Counted from the stretch's first letter, positions 17,101-25,781 are shown. The stretch: 64,000 nucleotides of DNA from Dyella marensis (GCF_900112865.1 NZ_FONH01000012.1:1-64000), one strand, 5' to 3'. The notes: generated from the letters alone by a model not told the origin. A program made the numbers and translations.

Positions 17101-18171
17101 CACGACAACTTCTTCGAGCTGGGCGGCGATTCGCTGACCGCGGCGGAGATGGCCGTCGGCTTTCCCGCGGAGTTCGGCGTGGAGCTGCCGCTGGGCAGCC
17201 TGTTCGAAGCGCCCACGGTGGCCAACCTGGCCGCCTTCGTCGAGCGGAGCGGCGGCGAGAGCGACGACCCGCTGGGCGAAGTGCTGGCGCTGCGCGCACC
17301 GCCGCGGCTGCGCGAGGTCGGCAAGGAGGCGCCGCGGCCGCTGTTCTGCATCCACCCGATGATGGGCCTGAGCCTGGGCTTCACGGCGCTGCTGCGGCAT
17401 CTGGACCCGACGGTGCCGGTGTACGGCCTGCAGTCGCGCGGTCTGCGCGGCGATATGCGGCTGCCCGGCAGCATCGAGGAGATCGCCACCGATTACCTGG
17501 CGCAGATCCGCCGCATCCAGCCGGAAGGACCCTACCGCCTGGCCGGCCGTTCGATGGGCGGGCTGATCGGCCACGCCATCGCCGAGCAACTGCTGGCGAT
17601 GGGCGAGCGGGTGGAACTGCTGGCGATGATCGACAGTTACCTGTTCACCGCCGGCGAGCGCTCGCGTCCGCGCGAGGAAGCCAAGGAAGTGCGCGCCGCG
17701 CTGAGCTTCCTCGGACTGCACCAGCATGTGGGCGAGCACGCGCCGCAGACACTGAAGGAGCTGGCCTCGCTGCTGCTGCACAGCTACAACGCGCGCTCGA
17801 TCCCGCTGGTGCAGGAGATCATCAAGAGCCATCCGCAGTTCATCGAGCACCTGTTCGCGGTGATGCGCAACAACCTGGAGCTGGCGCGCCAGTACACGCC
17901 GCGCCGGATCAACCTGGACCTGCTGTTCTTCCAGGCCACCGAACGCGAAGGCAGCCTGGACGGCATCCTCGACCACCGCCCGTCCGCATGGCGGCCCTTC
18001 ATCGGCTGGCGCATCGAGGTGCACGAGCTGGCCTGCCACCACGAAGCGGTGCTCGATGCGGCGCCGGCGGAGAAGATCGGCAGCGTGCTGCGGCACCGCC
18101 TGTCCGACATCCCCGACGAGCGCATGCTGTCCGCGCCGCTGGCGCCGCAGCCGGGGCTGGCCGCGGCATGA
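14146..18171 (+). CDS. Single-module NRPS (C-A-PCP-TE)
   Basis: 1341 residues. The condensation domain (about 5-450) starts LPLTTAQRGLWMNHKIGG and has an intact HHIVLDG at 140-146. The adenylation domain (about 475-960) has YTSGSTGRPKG near 608, YGPTETTVW, and the A10 NGKLDR. The carrier domain has phosphopantetheine Ser996 in ELGGDSLTA. The thioesterase (about 1065-1310) has GRSMGG with nucleophile Ser1136. By eye the A-pocket reads D-I-L-Q-L-G-F-V-W, close to glycine-type codes. An N-terminal C domain with no upstream module suggests a starter condensation with an acyl or other donor. The start at 14146 has AGGGGA 5 bases upstream. It is first of five genes joined by ATGA overlaps. No MbtH, epimerase or phosphopantetheinyl transferase is in the window. 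Confidence 0.93.
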   Translation: MTDVRDDVLLPLTTAQRGLWMNHKIGGDGAIMNIAEAVDIHGPVDPPLFRQALYRLVYEAQMMRANVIERDGKPLLAIRQVYGGQFPYFDMSGEADPRAAAEAWMQEEYSRNPHLEHDPLWVSVLFKLAADHYIWYQRAHHIVLDGHGGGLLARRLAELYTALVRGEEPPPCAFTPAATAITLENAYRESDRFRRDRDYWKELLAGLPEAVTLSRRQHRPGLADRLCRSTAYLSAETSRRLGELGKATGASLPQVLIGLVAAYYHRVTGADDLVIGMPVTARLNADARQMPGIFVNVVPIRLRFAADLTPGELFEQVARAVRQTLRHQQYRYEDMRRDLGLVGQGRSLAWLGVNIEPFDYQLDFAGAGTSSHNMSNSSAEDLMIFVYDRGTDAGLRIDLDANPLLYDMPELDEHRRRLCRLIEGVLVQPEARLQDLDLLGEEERQRVLVNWNETAAALDPRSLPALVAHQAALRPDAPAVIHGDTVLSYRELHRRSVAQARQLLADGVAPGDIVAVALPRSEQLLVVLLAIMRSGATYLPIDPDGPAERTALLLDDAAPIALIATRAIHDRLPMGGGLQLLPEQFDAAVLESTQEPDLSRPDGVAYVLYTSGSTGRPKGVEVTHANLANFLQGMARLLEPAPGQRYLAVTTVIFDIAGLELYLPLTAGACVVMAGSGAAQQPLELARLIRDSGVTHAQATPSLWRILLAGAETRLENVHALVGGEALGAELAARLKAAAARVTQFYGPTETTVWSTAYELEEIGAGIPPIGRPILNTRLYVLDAARRPVVTGATGELYIGGAGVAKGYLHRPQLTEERFLPDPFAADGSRMYATGDLVRWRDDGLLEFVGRADSQVKIRGHRVELGEIENLLTQHAAIAAAAVTATRDGHGNMALAAYVVPRDVDALDPDQLRVFLSRRLPEPALPSSFTVLDALPLTPNGKLDRRALPEPDRVARAAFVEPGTPVERKLAELWQRLLRIERVGLHDNFFELGGDSLTAAEMAVGFPAEFGVELPLGSLFEAPTVANLAAFVERSGGESDDPLGEVLALRAPPRLREVGKEAPRPLFCIHPMMGLSLGFTALLRHLDPTVPVYGLQSRGLRGDMRLPGSIEEIATDYLAQIRRIQPEGPYRLAGRSMGGLIGHAIAEQLLAMGERVELLAMIDSYLFTAGERSRPREEAKEVRAALSFLGLHQHVGEHAPQTLKELASLLLHSYNARSIPLVQEIIKSHPQFIEHLFAVMRNNLELARQYTPRRINLDLLFFQATEREGSLDGILDHRPSAWRPFIGWRIEVHELACHHEAVLDAAPAEKIGSVLRHRLSDIPDERMLSAPLAPQPGLAAA

Positions 18172-19490
18172 GCGCCAGGCCGATCGTCATCTTCACCATC
18201 GGCACCCAGGGCGACGTGCGGCCCTGCGTGGCACTGGGACAGGGGCTGCGCCGCGCGGGCTATCCGGTGCGCATCGCCACCAGCGGCAACTTCGCGCCGC
18301 TGGTGCGCGAGGCGGGACTGGAGTTCTTTCCGCTCACCGCCGATTTCCAGGCCATGCTGGAGGCCGACCGCAGCATCGCCGAGCAGGGCCTCAACCTGCG
18401 CGCGATGGCGCGCATTTTCCGCCAGCGCTATGCGCAATGGGCCGAGCACTGGGCGGAGGAGGGCATGGCGGCGAGCGCAGGCGCCGGCCTGCTGATCGGC
18501 GTGAGCAACAGCACCTTGCTGGCCAAGGCGCTGGCGGAAAAACGCGGCGTGCCGTTCGCCATCGCGCGCCTGCAGCCGCTGACGCCCTCGCGCCTGCAGC
18601 CGCCGATGGTGCTGAGCGGTTCGCGCGACCGCCTGCCCGGCCCGCTCAGCCTGGCCGCGCACCACCTGCTGTGGCTGCTGGTGTGGCATGTGATGCGCCC
18701 GGCGATCAACGACATCGTGCGGCCGCGGCTGGGCTTGCCGCGCTATCCGTGGCATGGCCCCTACCTCGGGCGCCATGCGCTGGAGGCGAAGGTGCTCAAC
18801 GGTTTCAGTGGGCAGGTGCTGGCGCGGCCGGCGGACTGGCCGGACAGCTCGCAGCTCACCGGCTACTGGTTCTTCGATCCGCCGGCGTGGACGCCGCCGG
18901 CCGGGCTGGCCGATTTCCTCGCGGCGGGACCGAAGCCGGTCTATATCGGTTTCGGCAGCATGGTCAGCAGCAGCGCCGCCGAGTTCACCCGCATCGTGCT
19001 GGACGGCGTGCGCAAGAGCGGCCGCCGCGCGGTGCTCGCGGCTGGCTGGGGCGGCCTGGAGCTCGACGAAGGCGCGCTCGACGAACAGATCTATGGCTTG
19101 CGCCAAGCGCCGCACGACTGGCTGTTTCCGCGCATGGCCGGCGCCGTGCACCATGGCGGCGCGGGCACCACCGCGGCGGCGGTGCGCGCGGGCATTCCTT
19201 CGGCCGTCGTGCCGTTCTACGGCGACCAGCCGTTCTGGGCGCGCTGCCTGCAGCGCCGCGGCGTGGCGCCGCCGGCGCTGGACCGCCGCCGGCTCGATGC
19301 GGATGCGCTGGCCGCGGCGTTGATCGCCATGCAGCAACCGCAGATGCTGCGCGAGGCGGACGCGCTGGGCCGGGCGATCCGCGCCGAGGACGGCGTGGGT
19401 GAAGCCGTGCGGCTGCTGCGGTACTGGGGCCTGCTGGAGCAGCCGGACAGCGTCGAGATCGCCGAGCAGCCGCAGCGGAGCGTGGCATGA
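18168..19490 (+). CDS. GT1/MGT-type glycosyltransferase
   Basis: A 440-residue GT-B enzyme. The N-terminal half starts IVIFTIGTQGDVRPCVALG, as in sterol/macrolide and RhlB-type glycosyltransferases. The C-terminal nucleotide-sugar site is seen as VHHGGAGTTAAAVRAG. Such enzymes transfer a sugar from an NDP-donor to a lipid or natural-product hydroxyl. Its ATG overlaps the NRPS stop by 4 bp and its stop overlaps the next start, so it belongs to the NRPS pathway. The sugar and acceptor are unknown. Confidence 0.9.
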   Translation: MSARPIVIFTIGTQGDVRPCVALGQGLRRAGYPVRIATSGNFAPLVREAGLEFFPLTADFQAMLEADRSIAEQGLNLRAMARIFRQRYAQWAEHWAEEGMAASAGAGLLIGVSNSTLLAKALAEKRGVPFAIARLQPLTPSRLQPPMVLSGSRDRLPGPLSLAAHHLLWLLVWHVMRPAINDIVRPRLGLPRYPWHGPYLGRHALEAKVLNGFSGQVLARPADWPDSSQLTGYWFFDPPAWTPPAGLADFLAAGPKPVYIGFGSMVSSSAAEFTRIVLDGVRKSGRRAVLAAGWGGLELDEGALDEQIYGLRQAPHDWLFPRMAGAVHHGGAGTTAAAVRAGIPSAVVPFYGDQPFWARCLQRRGVAPPALDRRRLDADALAAALIAMQQPQMLREADALGRAIRAEDGVGEAVRLLRYWGLLEQPDSVEIAEQPQRSVA

Positions 19491-20824
19491 GCGCGCGCCG
19501 CCCCTTCGCCCTGTTCGAGCGCGGCATGTACCTGGATGGGCAGCGTGCCGTCGCCTTCGTGCTGCCCGCGACATTGGCCGGCACGCTCGACGAGCCGCGC
19601 CTGCGCCTGGCGCTGGATCGCGTGCAGGCCAGGCATGCGGTGCTGCAGTCGCTGGTCGAGCATGCCGCCGATGGGCATCCGTGGTTCGTGCAACAGGAAG
19701 CACCGCCGCCGATCGCGCTGCGCATCGTCGAGCGCCAGGGCGAGGACGATTGGCAGGAGCAGGCGCGGCTGGAATGCGAGCGCCTGTTCGACGGCGCGCG
19801 CGAGCCGCTGGTCCGGCTGGTGTGGCTGCGCGGCCACGGACGCAGCGACCTGCTGTTGAGCTGCCACCACTGCATCTGCGACGGGCTTTCGGCGGTCGGC
19901 CTGCTGCGCGACATCCTCACCGTCTGCGGCCGCCCCGACGCGCGGCTCGGGCCGCGTTTCGAATTGCAAGGCGGCGCAGACGTCGTGCCGCCCGAGGCGA
20001 AGCGCAACCGCTGGCTGCAGCGGCGCGCGCAGCTGAAGGCGGCACTGTTCAAGGGGTTCATCCGGCTGCAGCGGATCGGCCCGCCGGTGAGCTACGGCGC
20101 GGCGTATACCCTGCGCTGGTCGATCGAGCCGGCGGCGGTGCAGGCCCTGGTCCGCCGCGCCAAGGACGAGGACGTCGGCGTATTCGCGGCGCTGTGCACC
20201 GCCTTCATGCTCGCCTGCTGGTCGGTGCGTGGAGTGCGTGGCGTGGACAAGTTCGTCGCGCCGGTCGATGCGCGCCGCTATCTGCCGTCGCTGCAGGGCG
20301 GCGCGTTGTTCACCATGGCGCCGACCGTGCGGCTCGGCTTCGGCGGCCGCAAGCCGCGCGCCGCGGATTTCTGGGGCCTGGCGCACGCGTTGCAGGCCGA
20401 CATGCGCCGCCAGGTCGATCGCCTCGCGCCTGCCGTCTACGAGCAGCTGCTGGGCCTGGAACGGCTGCATCCGCTGTTCGACCGGCTGATCGCGTTCTCG
20501 CGTTCGCGGCCTGCCGGTCGTGGCGTATCGCTGTCGTACCTGGGGCGGCTGGACGATTCCTCGCGCGACGAGGGCGGCCTCCGCCTGGAAGCGATCCACG
20601 CGCCTTCGGCCATGCTCGAGCCGACGCCGGCGAGCCTGATCACGATCGTCGGTTTCGCCGAGCGGCTGGACCTGGCCTTCATTTCCGATGAGAGCTCGCT
20701 GCCGGGCGTGCAGGCGGCGCAGATCCGCCAGCTGGCGATGGAACTGCTGCAGGCGGCCAGCGCGCTGCCGGCCTTGGCCACATCCGCGCCCGGTTCCGCT
20801 TCCTTGCCTGTGGAGAGCGTATGA
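19487..20824 (+). CDS. Stand-alone condensation-domain-like acyltransferase
   Basis: A 445-residue protein of the chloramphenicol-acetyltransferase-like/NRPS condensation superfamily. The catalytic motif is HHCICDG (about residues 126-132), and the second subdomain has LFTMAPTVRLGF. It has no carrier or adenylation domain, so it likely acts in trans, like PapA-type acyltransferases, joining an acyl group or the NRPS product to a hydroxyl or amine. It overlaps both neighbours by 4 bp. The donor and acceptor are not deducible. Confidence 0.82.
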   Translation: MSARRPFALFERGMYLDGQRAVAFVLPATLAGTLDEPRLRLALDRVQARHAVLQSLVEHAADGHPWFVQQEAPPPIALRIVERQGEDDWQEQARLECERLFDGAREPLVRLVWLRGHGRSDLLLSCHHCICDGLSAVGLLRDILTVCGRPDARLGPRFELQGGADVVPPEAKRNRWLQRRAQLKAALFKGFIRLQRIGPPVSYGAAYTLRWSIEPAAVQALVRRAKDEDVGVFAALCTAFMLACWSVRGVRGVDKFVAPVDARRYLPSLQGGALFTMAPTVRLGFGGRKPRAADFWGLAHALQADMRRQVDRLAPAVYEQLLGLERLHPLFDRLIAFSRSRPAGRGVSLSYLGRLDDSSRDEGGLRLEAIHAPSAMLEPTPASLITIVGFAERLDLAFISDESSLPGVQAAQIRQLAMELLQAASALPALATSAPGSASLPVESV

Positions 20825-21795
20825 AAAGCTATGGCGTGATCTTCGTGCTCTACCACCCCAACGAAGCGTTCCTGCGCAATCTCGGCAAAGCGGCGGCCGC
20901 AGGGCAGAATGTAGTTGCGGTCGACAACTCGCCGCAGCCGGACGCGGTGCTGTACGACGCGCTGCAGCGCCAGGGCTGCACGGTGCTGCACAACGCCAAC
21001 CGCGGCGGCCTCGCCGGCGCCTACAACCGCGGTGCGGAACGGCTGCTCGAACGCGGCTGCGAGGTGATCTTCCTGCTCGACCAGGACTCCGACATTGGCG
21101 AAGACTTTTTCGCGGCGATGATGCAGGCCTGCGAGCGCGAACCAGGCGAGGCCTTCGTGCTGGGCCCGAAGATCTACGAGATCAACCTGGAAAAGTTCAT
21201 GCCGGTGCTGCCGCCGGGACCGCGCTGGCCCAAGCCGCAGAAGATGCGCGAGCCCACTGAAGGCGTGTTCGATACCTTGTTCGTGATCTCCTCCGGCTCG
21301 GCGATCTCGGCGCAGGCGTACCGGCGGCTGGGCGCGTTCCGCGAGGACTACTTCATCGAGTACATCGACATCGAGTACGGCCTGCGCGCCAACAGCCAGG
21401 GCATTCCGGTGCGCATGAACGCGGCGGTGCAGATGCGCCAGACCACCGGCCAGATCGAGCGCCACGGCCGCCTGTTCACCACCAACCATGCGGCGTGGCG
21501 GCGCTACTACGGCGCACGCAACGGCGTGTTCACCCTGCGCCTGTATCGCCGTCGGTGGGCGCTGCACTGGTTCGGCGGGCTGCTTGCGCTGCACCAGGCC
21601 TTCAACGTGCTGCTGTTCGAGCCGCAGAAACTGCGCAAGGTACTGGCGGTGGCCTGCGGCTATGTCGACGGGCGGCGGGGACGGCTGGGCACGTTCGAAA
21701 GCCTGCATCCGCGCCTCGCCGCGTTCTGCAAGAAGGAGCCGGCGCAGCGCGGTGCGCTCGGCGCGGCGCCGGTCGCCACGGAATCCAGCTCATGA
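20821..21795 (+). CDS. GT2-family glycosyltransferase, rhamnosyltransferase-like
   Basis: A 324-residue GT-A enzyme. It starts YGVIFVLYHPNEAFLRNL, with VDNSP and NRGGLAGAYNRG in the nucleotide-binding half, a metal-binding LDQDSDIGEDF, and EYIDIEYGLRA in the acceptor half. A hydrophobic segment follows near residues 245-265. This arrangement resembles rhamnosyltransferases of the RhlC/WbbL kind (family knowledge); dTDP-rhamnose use is inference. It may add a second sugar after the GT1 enzyme. ATGA overlaps join it to both flanking acyltransferase genes. Confidence 0.88.
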   Translation: MKSYGVIFVLYHPNEAFLRNLGKAAAAGQNVVAVDNSPQPDAVLYDALQRQGCTVLHNANRGGLAGAYNRGAERLLERGCEVIFLLDQDSDIGEDFFAAMMQACEREPGEAFVLGPKIYEINLEKFMPVLPPGPRWPKPQKMREPTEGVFDTLFVISSGSAISAQAYRRLGAFREDYFIEYIDIEYGLRANSQGIPVRMNAAVQMRQTTGQIERHGRLFTTNHAAWRRYYGARNGVFTLRLYRRRWALHWFGGLLALHQAFNVLLFEPQKLRKVLAVACGYVDGRRGRLGTFESLHPRLAAFCKKEPAQRGALGAAPVATESSS

Positions 21796-23081
21796 TGCGC
21801 AAGCTCACCACCATCGAGCAGCTGATCGACGGCAACATCACTTATCGCCTGACCCTCGACGGCTCCTTGTCGATCGAACGCCTGCGCGCGGCGCTCGATC
21901 GCGTGCAGCGCAAGCATCCGGCGCTGCGCATGCTGCTGCGCGAGGAAAGCGACGGCCTGTACTACGCGCTGGACGCGGCCGGCCCGGTGCCGTTGCGCGT
22001 CGCCATCTGCACCTCGGAGCAGGTGCTGGCCGGCGAGATCGCGCGCGAGGAAGCGGCCGCCTTCGCTCCCGACGAGCCATTGCTGCGCGTAGCGTGGTTG
22101 CGCACCGGTCGCGGTGGCGTGCTGCTGATCACCACGGTGCATCGCATCTGCGACGGCATGAGCATCCTGACCCTGGCGCGGGAGCTGCTGGCCGCCACGC
22201 ATCGGGAGACGCCGCTGCTGCCGTACGCCCCGATCAGCCCGCTGGACATCGCAGGGCCGCCGGGCGGTCCGGGTGAAGGCAAGCGCCGCATGATCGCAGC
22301 GGTGATCAACGGGCTGGTCAGCCTGATCCCGGCTTCGCGCCGGCCGCTGCGGCATGACAGCCTGTGGCGCGAGTGGCACGTCGACGCGGGCCTGACCGCC
22401 GTGCTGAAACATCGCTGCCGGGCGGAGCAGGTGTCGATGCATGCGGCCTTGCTGGCGATCCTCGACCAGGCCCTGCAGGCGGCGCTCGGCAAGCAGGCGC
22501 CGACGCGCATCGACAATCCGTTCGACGCGCGGCGCGGCCGGCTGGCCCAGCTCAAGGACGACATGCTGTTCTTCGGCGGCGGCAGCTTCAAGATCGAGGT
22601 GGGCCGCGAGCGCGGCGGCGACCTGTGGGAGCGGGCGCGCGATATCTATCGGGAGATGAGCGGGAAGATCGAGCAGGAGCTGCAAGATATTCCCGGCAAG
22701 TATCGCTTCTGCGAGATGCTCAGGCCGCCTTCGGAGGGCAAGCTGCGTTCGATCGTGCGGCTGGGCGATGCATTGAGCCGCAACGGCAACTGGAACCAGT
22801 TTTCCTTCTCCAACCTGGGCCCGATCGAGTTGCTCGACGCGGATGCGCCATTCCGGTTGGAGGACTTCACGCTGTCGGTGCGCTCGTTCGGCATCCGTCC
22901 GCTGGGTCTCATCGCCTTCGCGCTGCACGGGCGGCTGCGCTTCGTGTTCATGGGCGAGGAGCAGTGCATGAGCACGGCGCAGGTCGATGCGCTGGAGCGG
23001 GTGTTCATCGGGTTGCTGCGGGAGCAGGCGACGCAGCGCAGGCGCGAGGTCGAACCGGAGGTGGCGTTGGCGGCGGATTGA
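21792..23081 (+). CDS. Second condensation-domain-like acyltransferase
   Basis: A 429-residue relative of the condensation superfamily, last gene of the NRPS operon. The catalytic motif reads VHRICDG, so the essential second His and the Asp-Gly are kept while the first His of HHxxxDG is Val. FNLG-type wording (FSFSNLGPIELL) marks the C-terminal half, as in PapA/alcohol-acyltransferase-like proteins. The start at 21792 overlaps the GT2 stop; an upstream open frame runs inside the GT2 gene. Role inferred: a further acylation of the glycosylated product. Confidence 0.78.
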   Translation: MMRKLTTIEQLIDGNITYRLTLDGSLSIERLRAALDRVQRKHPALRMLLREESDGLYYALDAAGPVPLRVAICTSEQVLAGEIAREEAAAFAPDEPLLRVAWLRTGRGGVLLITTVHRICDGMSILTLARELLAATHRETPLLPYAPISPLDIAGPPGGPGEGKRRMIAAVINGLVSLIPASRRPLRHDSLWREWHVDAGLTAVLKHRCRAEQVSMHAALLAILDQALQAALGKQAPTRIDNPFDARRGRLAQLKDDMLFFGGGSFKIEVGRERGGDLWERARDIYREMSGKIEQELQDIPGKYRFCEMLRPPSEGKLRSIVRLGDALSRNGNWNQFSFSNLGPIELLDADAPFRLEDFTLSVRSFGIRPLGLIAFALHGRLRFVFMGEEQCMSTAQVDALERVFIGLLREQATQRRREVEPEVALAAD

Positions 23082-23144
23082 AGATTGCCGTTGTTTCCCC
23101 TGCGCCGGAATGACGGGTGAAAGGGTGTGGCAGGAGCGAGGCAC

Positions 23145-23176
23145 GTTGGGGTTCGCTGTGCTCACCCCAACCTACG
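23145..23176. repeat. Palindromic repeat family A, single unit
   Basis: One 32-bp unit with an 8-bp stem, GTTGGGGT / ACCCCAAC, ending in CCTACG. Elsewhere this unit occurs as inverted pairs; here only one arm is present. It lies in the convergent gap between the NRPS operon and ilvE and could serve as a shared 3' hairpin. Confidence 0.85.
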
Positions 23177-23191
23177 TCGGCTGTCGCCGGA

Positions 23192-24109
23192 TCAGACCGG
23201 CTCCAGCCAACCCCACTGGTCATTGGTCTTGCCGTTGAACAGCCCAAAAAACAGCTCCTGCATCCGGCGCGTCACGCGGCCGGCCTTGCCCGAGCCGATC
23301 TTCTTGCCGTCGACCGAGCGGATCGGGGTGATTTCCGCGGCGGTGCCGCACATCAGCAGCTCGTCGCACAGATACAGGTACTCGCGCGGGATGTCGCGCT
23401 CGATCACCTCGATGCCGTCCTCGCGTGCCAGCGTGATCAGCGTGTGGCGGGTGATGCCGGTGAGGATCGAGGCGCTGGCCGGCGTGGTGTGCAGCACGCC
23501 GTCGAAGACCAGGAACAGGTTCTCGCCCGCGCCTTCGCTGAGCAGGCCGGTATTGGCCAGCGCGATGCCTTCGCCGAAGCCCAGGCGGCGCGCTTCGCGC
23601 GCGATCAGCTGGCCGGAAAGATAATTGCCGCCGGCCTTGGCGCCGGCCGGAATGGTGTTCGGCGCGAAGCGCTGCCAGCTCGACACGCAGGCGTCGATGC
23701 CGCTTTCCAGCGCCTCCGGCCCGAGGTACGGACCCATCGGCCACGCGGCCACCGCCACGTCGATCGGCGTTTCCGCCGACAGGCCGAAGCCGCCGAGGCC
23801 GCGGTAGGCGACCGGGCGCAGATAGGCGGCGCCCAGGCCGTTCTGCTTGATCACGTCGCGGCAGGCGGCGGCGATCTGGTCCTGCGAATAGGGCAGCACC
23901 ATGTCGTAGATCTTGGCCGACTGGTACAGGCGCTTGAGATGGTCGGTCAGCCGGAAGATCGCGGCGCCGTCGGGCGTGGCGTAGCTGCGGATCCCCTCGA
24001 ACACCGACGAGCCGTAATGCAGCGCATGCGACATCACATGCGTGGTGGCCTCGCGCCAGGGCTTGATCTGGCCGTTCTGCCAGATCCATTCGGGATACTG
24101 CTGCGCCAT
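23192..24109 (-). CDS. ilvE: Branched-chain amino acid aminotransferase
   Basis: A 305-residue class IV PLP aminotransferase. It makes Leu, Ile and Val from their 2-oxo acids with glutamate. Visible marks are FEGIRSYATPDGAAIFRLTDHLKRL at the N-terminus, the PLP-lysine region AGAKAGGNYLSGQLIA, and LSEGAGENLFLVFDG. The start at 24109 has GGAG about 8 bases upstream; the next upstream ATG lacks one. Confidence 0.95.
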   Translation of the reverse strand: MAQQYPEWIWQNGQIKPWREATTHVMSHALHYGSSVFEGIRSYATPDGAAIFRLTDHLKRLYQSAKIYDMVLPYSQDQIAAACRDVIKQNGLGAAYLRPVAYRGLGGFGLSAETPIDVAVAAWPMGPYLGPEALESGIDACVSSWQRFAPNTIPAGAKAGGNYLSGQLIAREARRLGFGEGIALANTGLLSEGAGENLFLVFDGVLHTTPASASILTGITRHTLITLAREDGIEVIERDIPREYLYLCDELLMCGTAAEITPIRSVDGKKIGSGKAGRVTRRMQELFFGLFNGKTNDQWGWLEPV

Positions 24110-24219
24110 GTCGATTCTCCGAAAAATGAGCGACATGATAACCGCTGCGGGGCGGGCTCATCTTTCAGCCGGCTTGCACCTGTTCAAGCGCCCGTTCGAA
24201 TGCGCTCGCCGGCGGCGGC

Positions 24220-24801
24220 TCAACCGGCGCTGCGCAGCCACAGGCAGCCGGAGCGGCGCACGATGTCGAAGCGCGTTTCCCGCGGCACACCGCTGCCGTC
24301 GTCGGCGGCGGTATGCACCACCAGCTGGTGTTCCGGCGGCGCGGCGGGATGCTCGGCGGGCGCTGCGTCGGGATCGGCGGCGGCCTGGTCTGCCGCGTTC
24401 TGTTCGCCGAAATCCAGCAGCGGGCGCTTCATCAGCGCGCTCAGCGTGCGGATATCGGCGACCACCGCGTTGCGCCCGGCGCCTTCCCACAGCATCAGGC
24501 CGGCGAGGCGGTTGGGATCGCGCGTGGCGAACGCGTCGGTGACGCTCTGGCGCAGTTCGGCGACGGTGGAGGCGCACAGGATCGGCGGCGGTGCCGACGG
24601 CGGCGTATTGGGTGCGGGAGCGGTCGTGGATTTGGGAGCCGCCTGCACCGGCGTGGCTTTCAGCGCGGCGCAGGGCTGGTCGGTGAACAGCGGCGTGCCG
24701 TCGGGGCCGATGCAGCGATGCACGCCCTCCTGCGCGGTGGCGGGAGCGGGCAGCAGCCAGCAGGAAACGAGCAGTGCGGAAGCAACAATGAAGAGACGCA
24801 T
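24220..24801 (-). CDS. DUF4124-like secreted protein
   Basis: 193 residues with a clear signal peptide (cleavage near ATAQ/EG). The short segment GVHRCIGPDGTPLFTDQPC is typical of DUF4124 domains of Xanthomonadales envelope proteins. A Pro/Ala linker and a C-terminal region with two cysteines follow. Function unknown; periplasmic location inferred. Confidence 0.7.
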   Translation of the reverse strand: MRLFIVASALLVSCWLLPAPATAQEGVHRCIGPDGTPLFTDQPCAALKATPVQAAPKSTTAPAPNTPPSAPPPILCASTVAELRQSVTDAFATRDPNRLAGLMLWEGAGRNAVVADIRTLSALMKRPLLDFGEQNAADQAAADPDAAPAEHPAAPPEHQLVVHTAADDGSGVPRETRFDIVRRSGCLWLRSAG

Positions 24802-24864
24802 GCCGCGCAGGATAACCCGCGCGGCCTGACTGGAAGTTCGAATCCGCGCTTGATCGATACGCGC

Positions 24865-25692
24865 TTAGATCGACAGGCGCTCCAGCACCGCCTGCGTCGC
24901 CTTGGCGCGGTTGAGCGTGTAGAAGTGCAGCCCCGGCGCGCCGCCGTCGAGCAGGCGCTGGCACAGCTGCGCGACGACGTCGGCGGCCAGTTCGCGGATC
25001 GCTTCGGCATCGTCGCCGTGCGCCTGCATGCGCTTGGCGATCCAGCGCGGGATCTCCGCGCCGCAGGCATCGGAGAAGCGCTTGAGCTGCGAGAAATTGC
25101 CGATCGGCATGATGCCCGGCACCACCGGCACTTCCACGCCCAGGCGGCGCACGTCGTCCAGGAAGCGGAAGTACGCATCCGCGTTGTAGAAATACTGGGT
25201 GATCGCGCCGTCGGCGCCGGCATCGACCTTGGCCTTGAAGTGCTGCAGGTCGGCCAGCGCATCGTCGGCCTGCGGATGCGTTTCCGGATAGGCCGCCACT
25301 TCGATATGGAAATGCCGGCCGCTGTGCTGGCGAATGAAACTGACCAGTTCGGCGGCGTAGCGGAAGTCGCCGGGCGAAGCCATGCCCGAGGGCAGGTCGC
25401 CGCGCAGCGCGACGAGGCGGCGGTAGCCGGCGGCGCGATAGCCGTCCAGCAGTTCGGCGATCTCGGCGCGGGTGCCACCCATGCAGGACAGGTGCGGCGC
25501 CACGTCCAGGCCGTGCTCGCGATGCAGGCGGGCCACCGTCTCGCCGGTGTAGCTGAGCGTCGAGCCGCCGGCGCCGAAGGTCACCGAGACGTAGTCCGGT
25601 CCGCGGCCCTTGAGCAGCCGGGCGGTGCGGTCGAGTTGTTCGCGCTGTTCGTCGGTCTTGGGCGGGAAGAATTCGAAGCTGATGGCCGGCAT
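24865..25692 (-). CDS. metF: 5,10-Methylenetetrahydrofolate reductase
   Basis: A 275-residue flavoprotein that makes 5-methyl-THF for methionine synthesis. It starts ISFEFFPPKTDEQREQL, with the catalytic Glu in FEFFPPKT, and has VTFGAGGST and YFYNADAYFRFLDD. Length is normal. It lies downstream of ahcY on the same strand but is separated from it by a terminator and a palindromic repeat, so co-regulation rather than simple co-transcription is likely. Confidence 0.96.
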   Translation of the reverse strand: MPAISFEFFPPKTDEQREQLDRTARLLKGRGPDYVSVTFGAGGSTLSYTGETVARLHREHGLDVAPHLSCMGGTRAEIAELLDGYRAAGYRRLVALRGDLPSGMASPGDFRYAAELVSFIRQHSGRHFHIEVAAYPETHPQADDALADLQHFKAKVDAGADGAITQYFYNADAYFRFLDDVRRLGVEVPVVPGIMPIGNFSQLKRFSDACGAEIPRWIAKRMQAHGDDAEAIRELAADVVAQLCQRLLDGGAPGLHFYTLNRAKATQAVLERLSI

Positions 25693-25781
25693 CGCGGGGC
25701 TCTCGATGAGGAATGCGGGCGATTATATATCTCTTGGTCGCGATGAAGCGATATATGTGAATCAATCTTCCAGGATGAAGT

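Noticed and set aside
15277-18096. 939-codon minus-strand open frame opposite the NRPS
   Set aside because: No domain or motif, biased composition; it mirrors the codon pattern of the NRPS.
14146-23081. Reading the NRPS operon as a siderophore cluster
   Set aside because: No catechol, hydroxamate or salicylate genes, no Fur box before it and no receptor or exporter in the operon.
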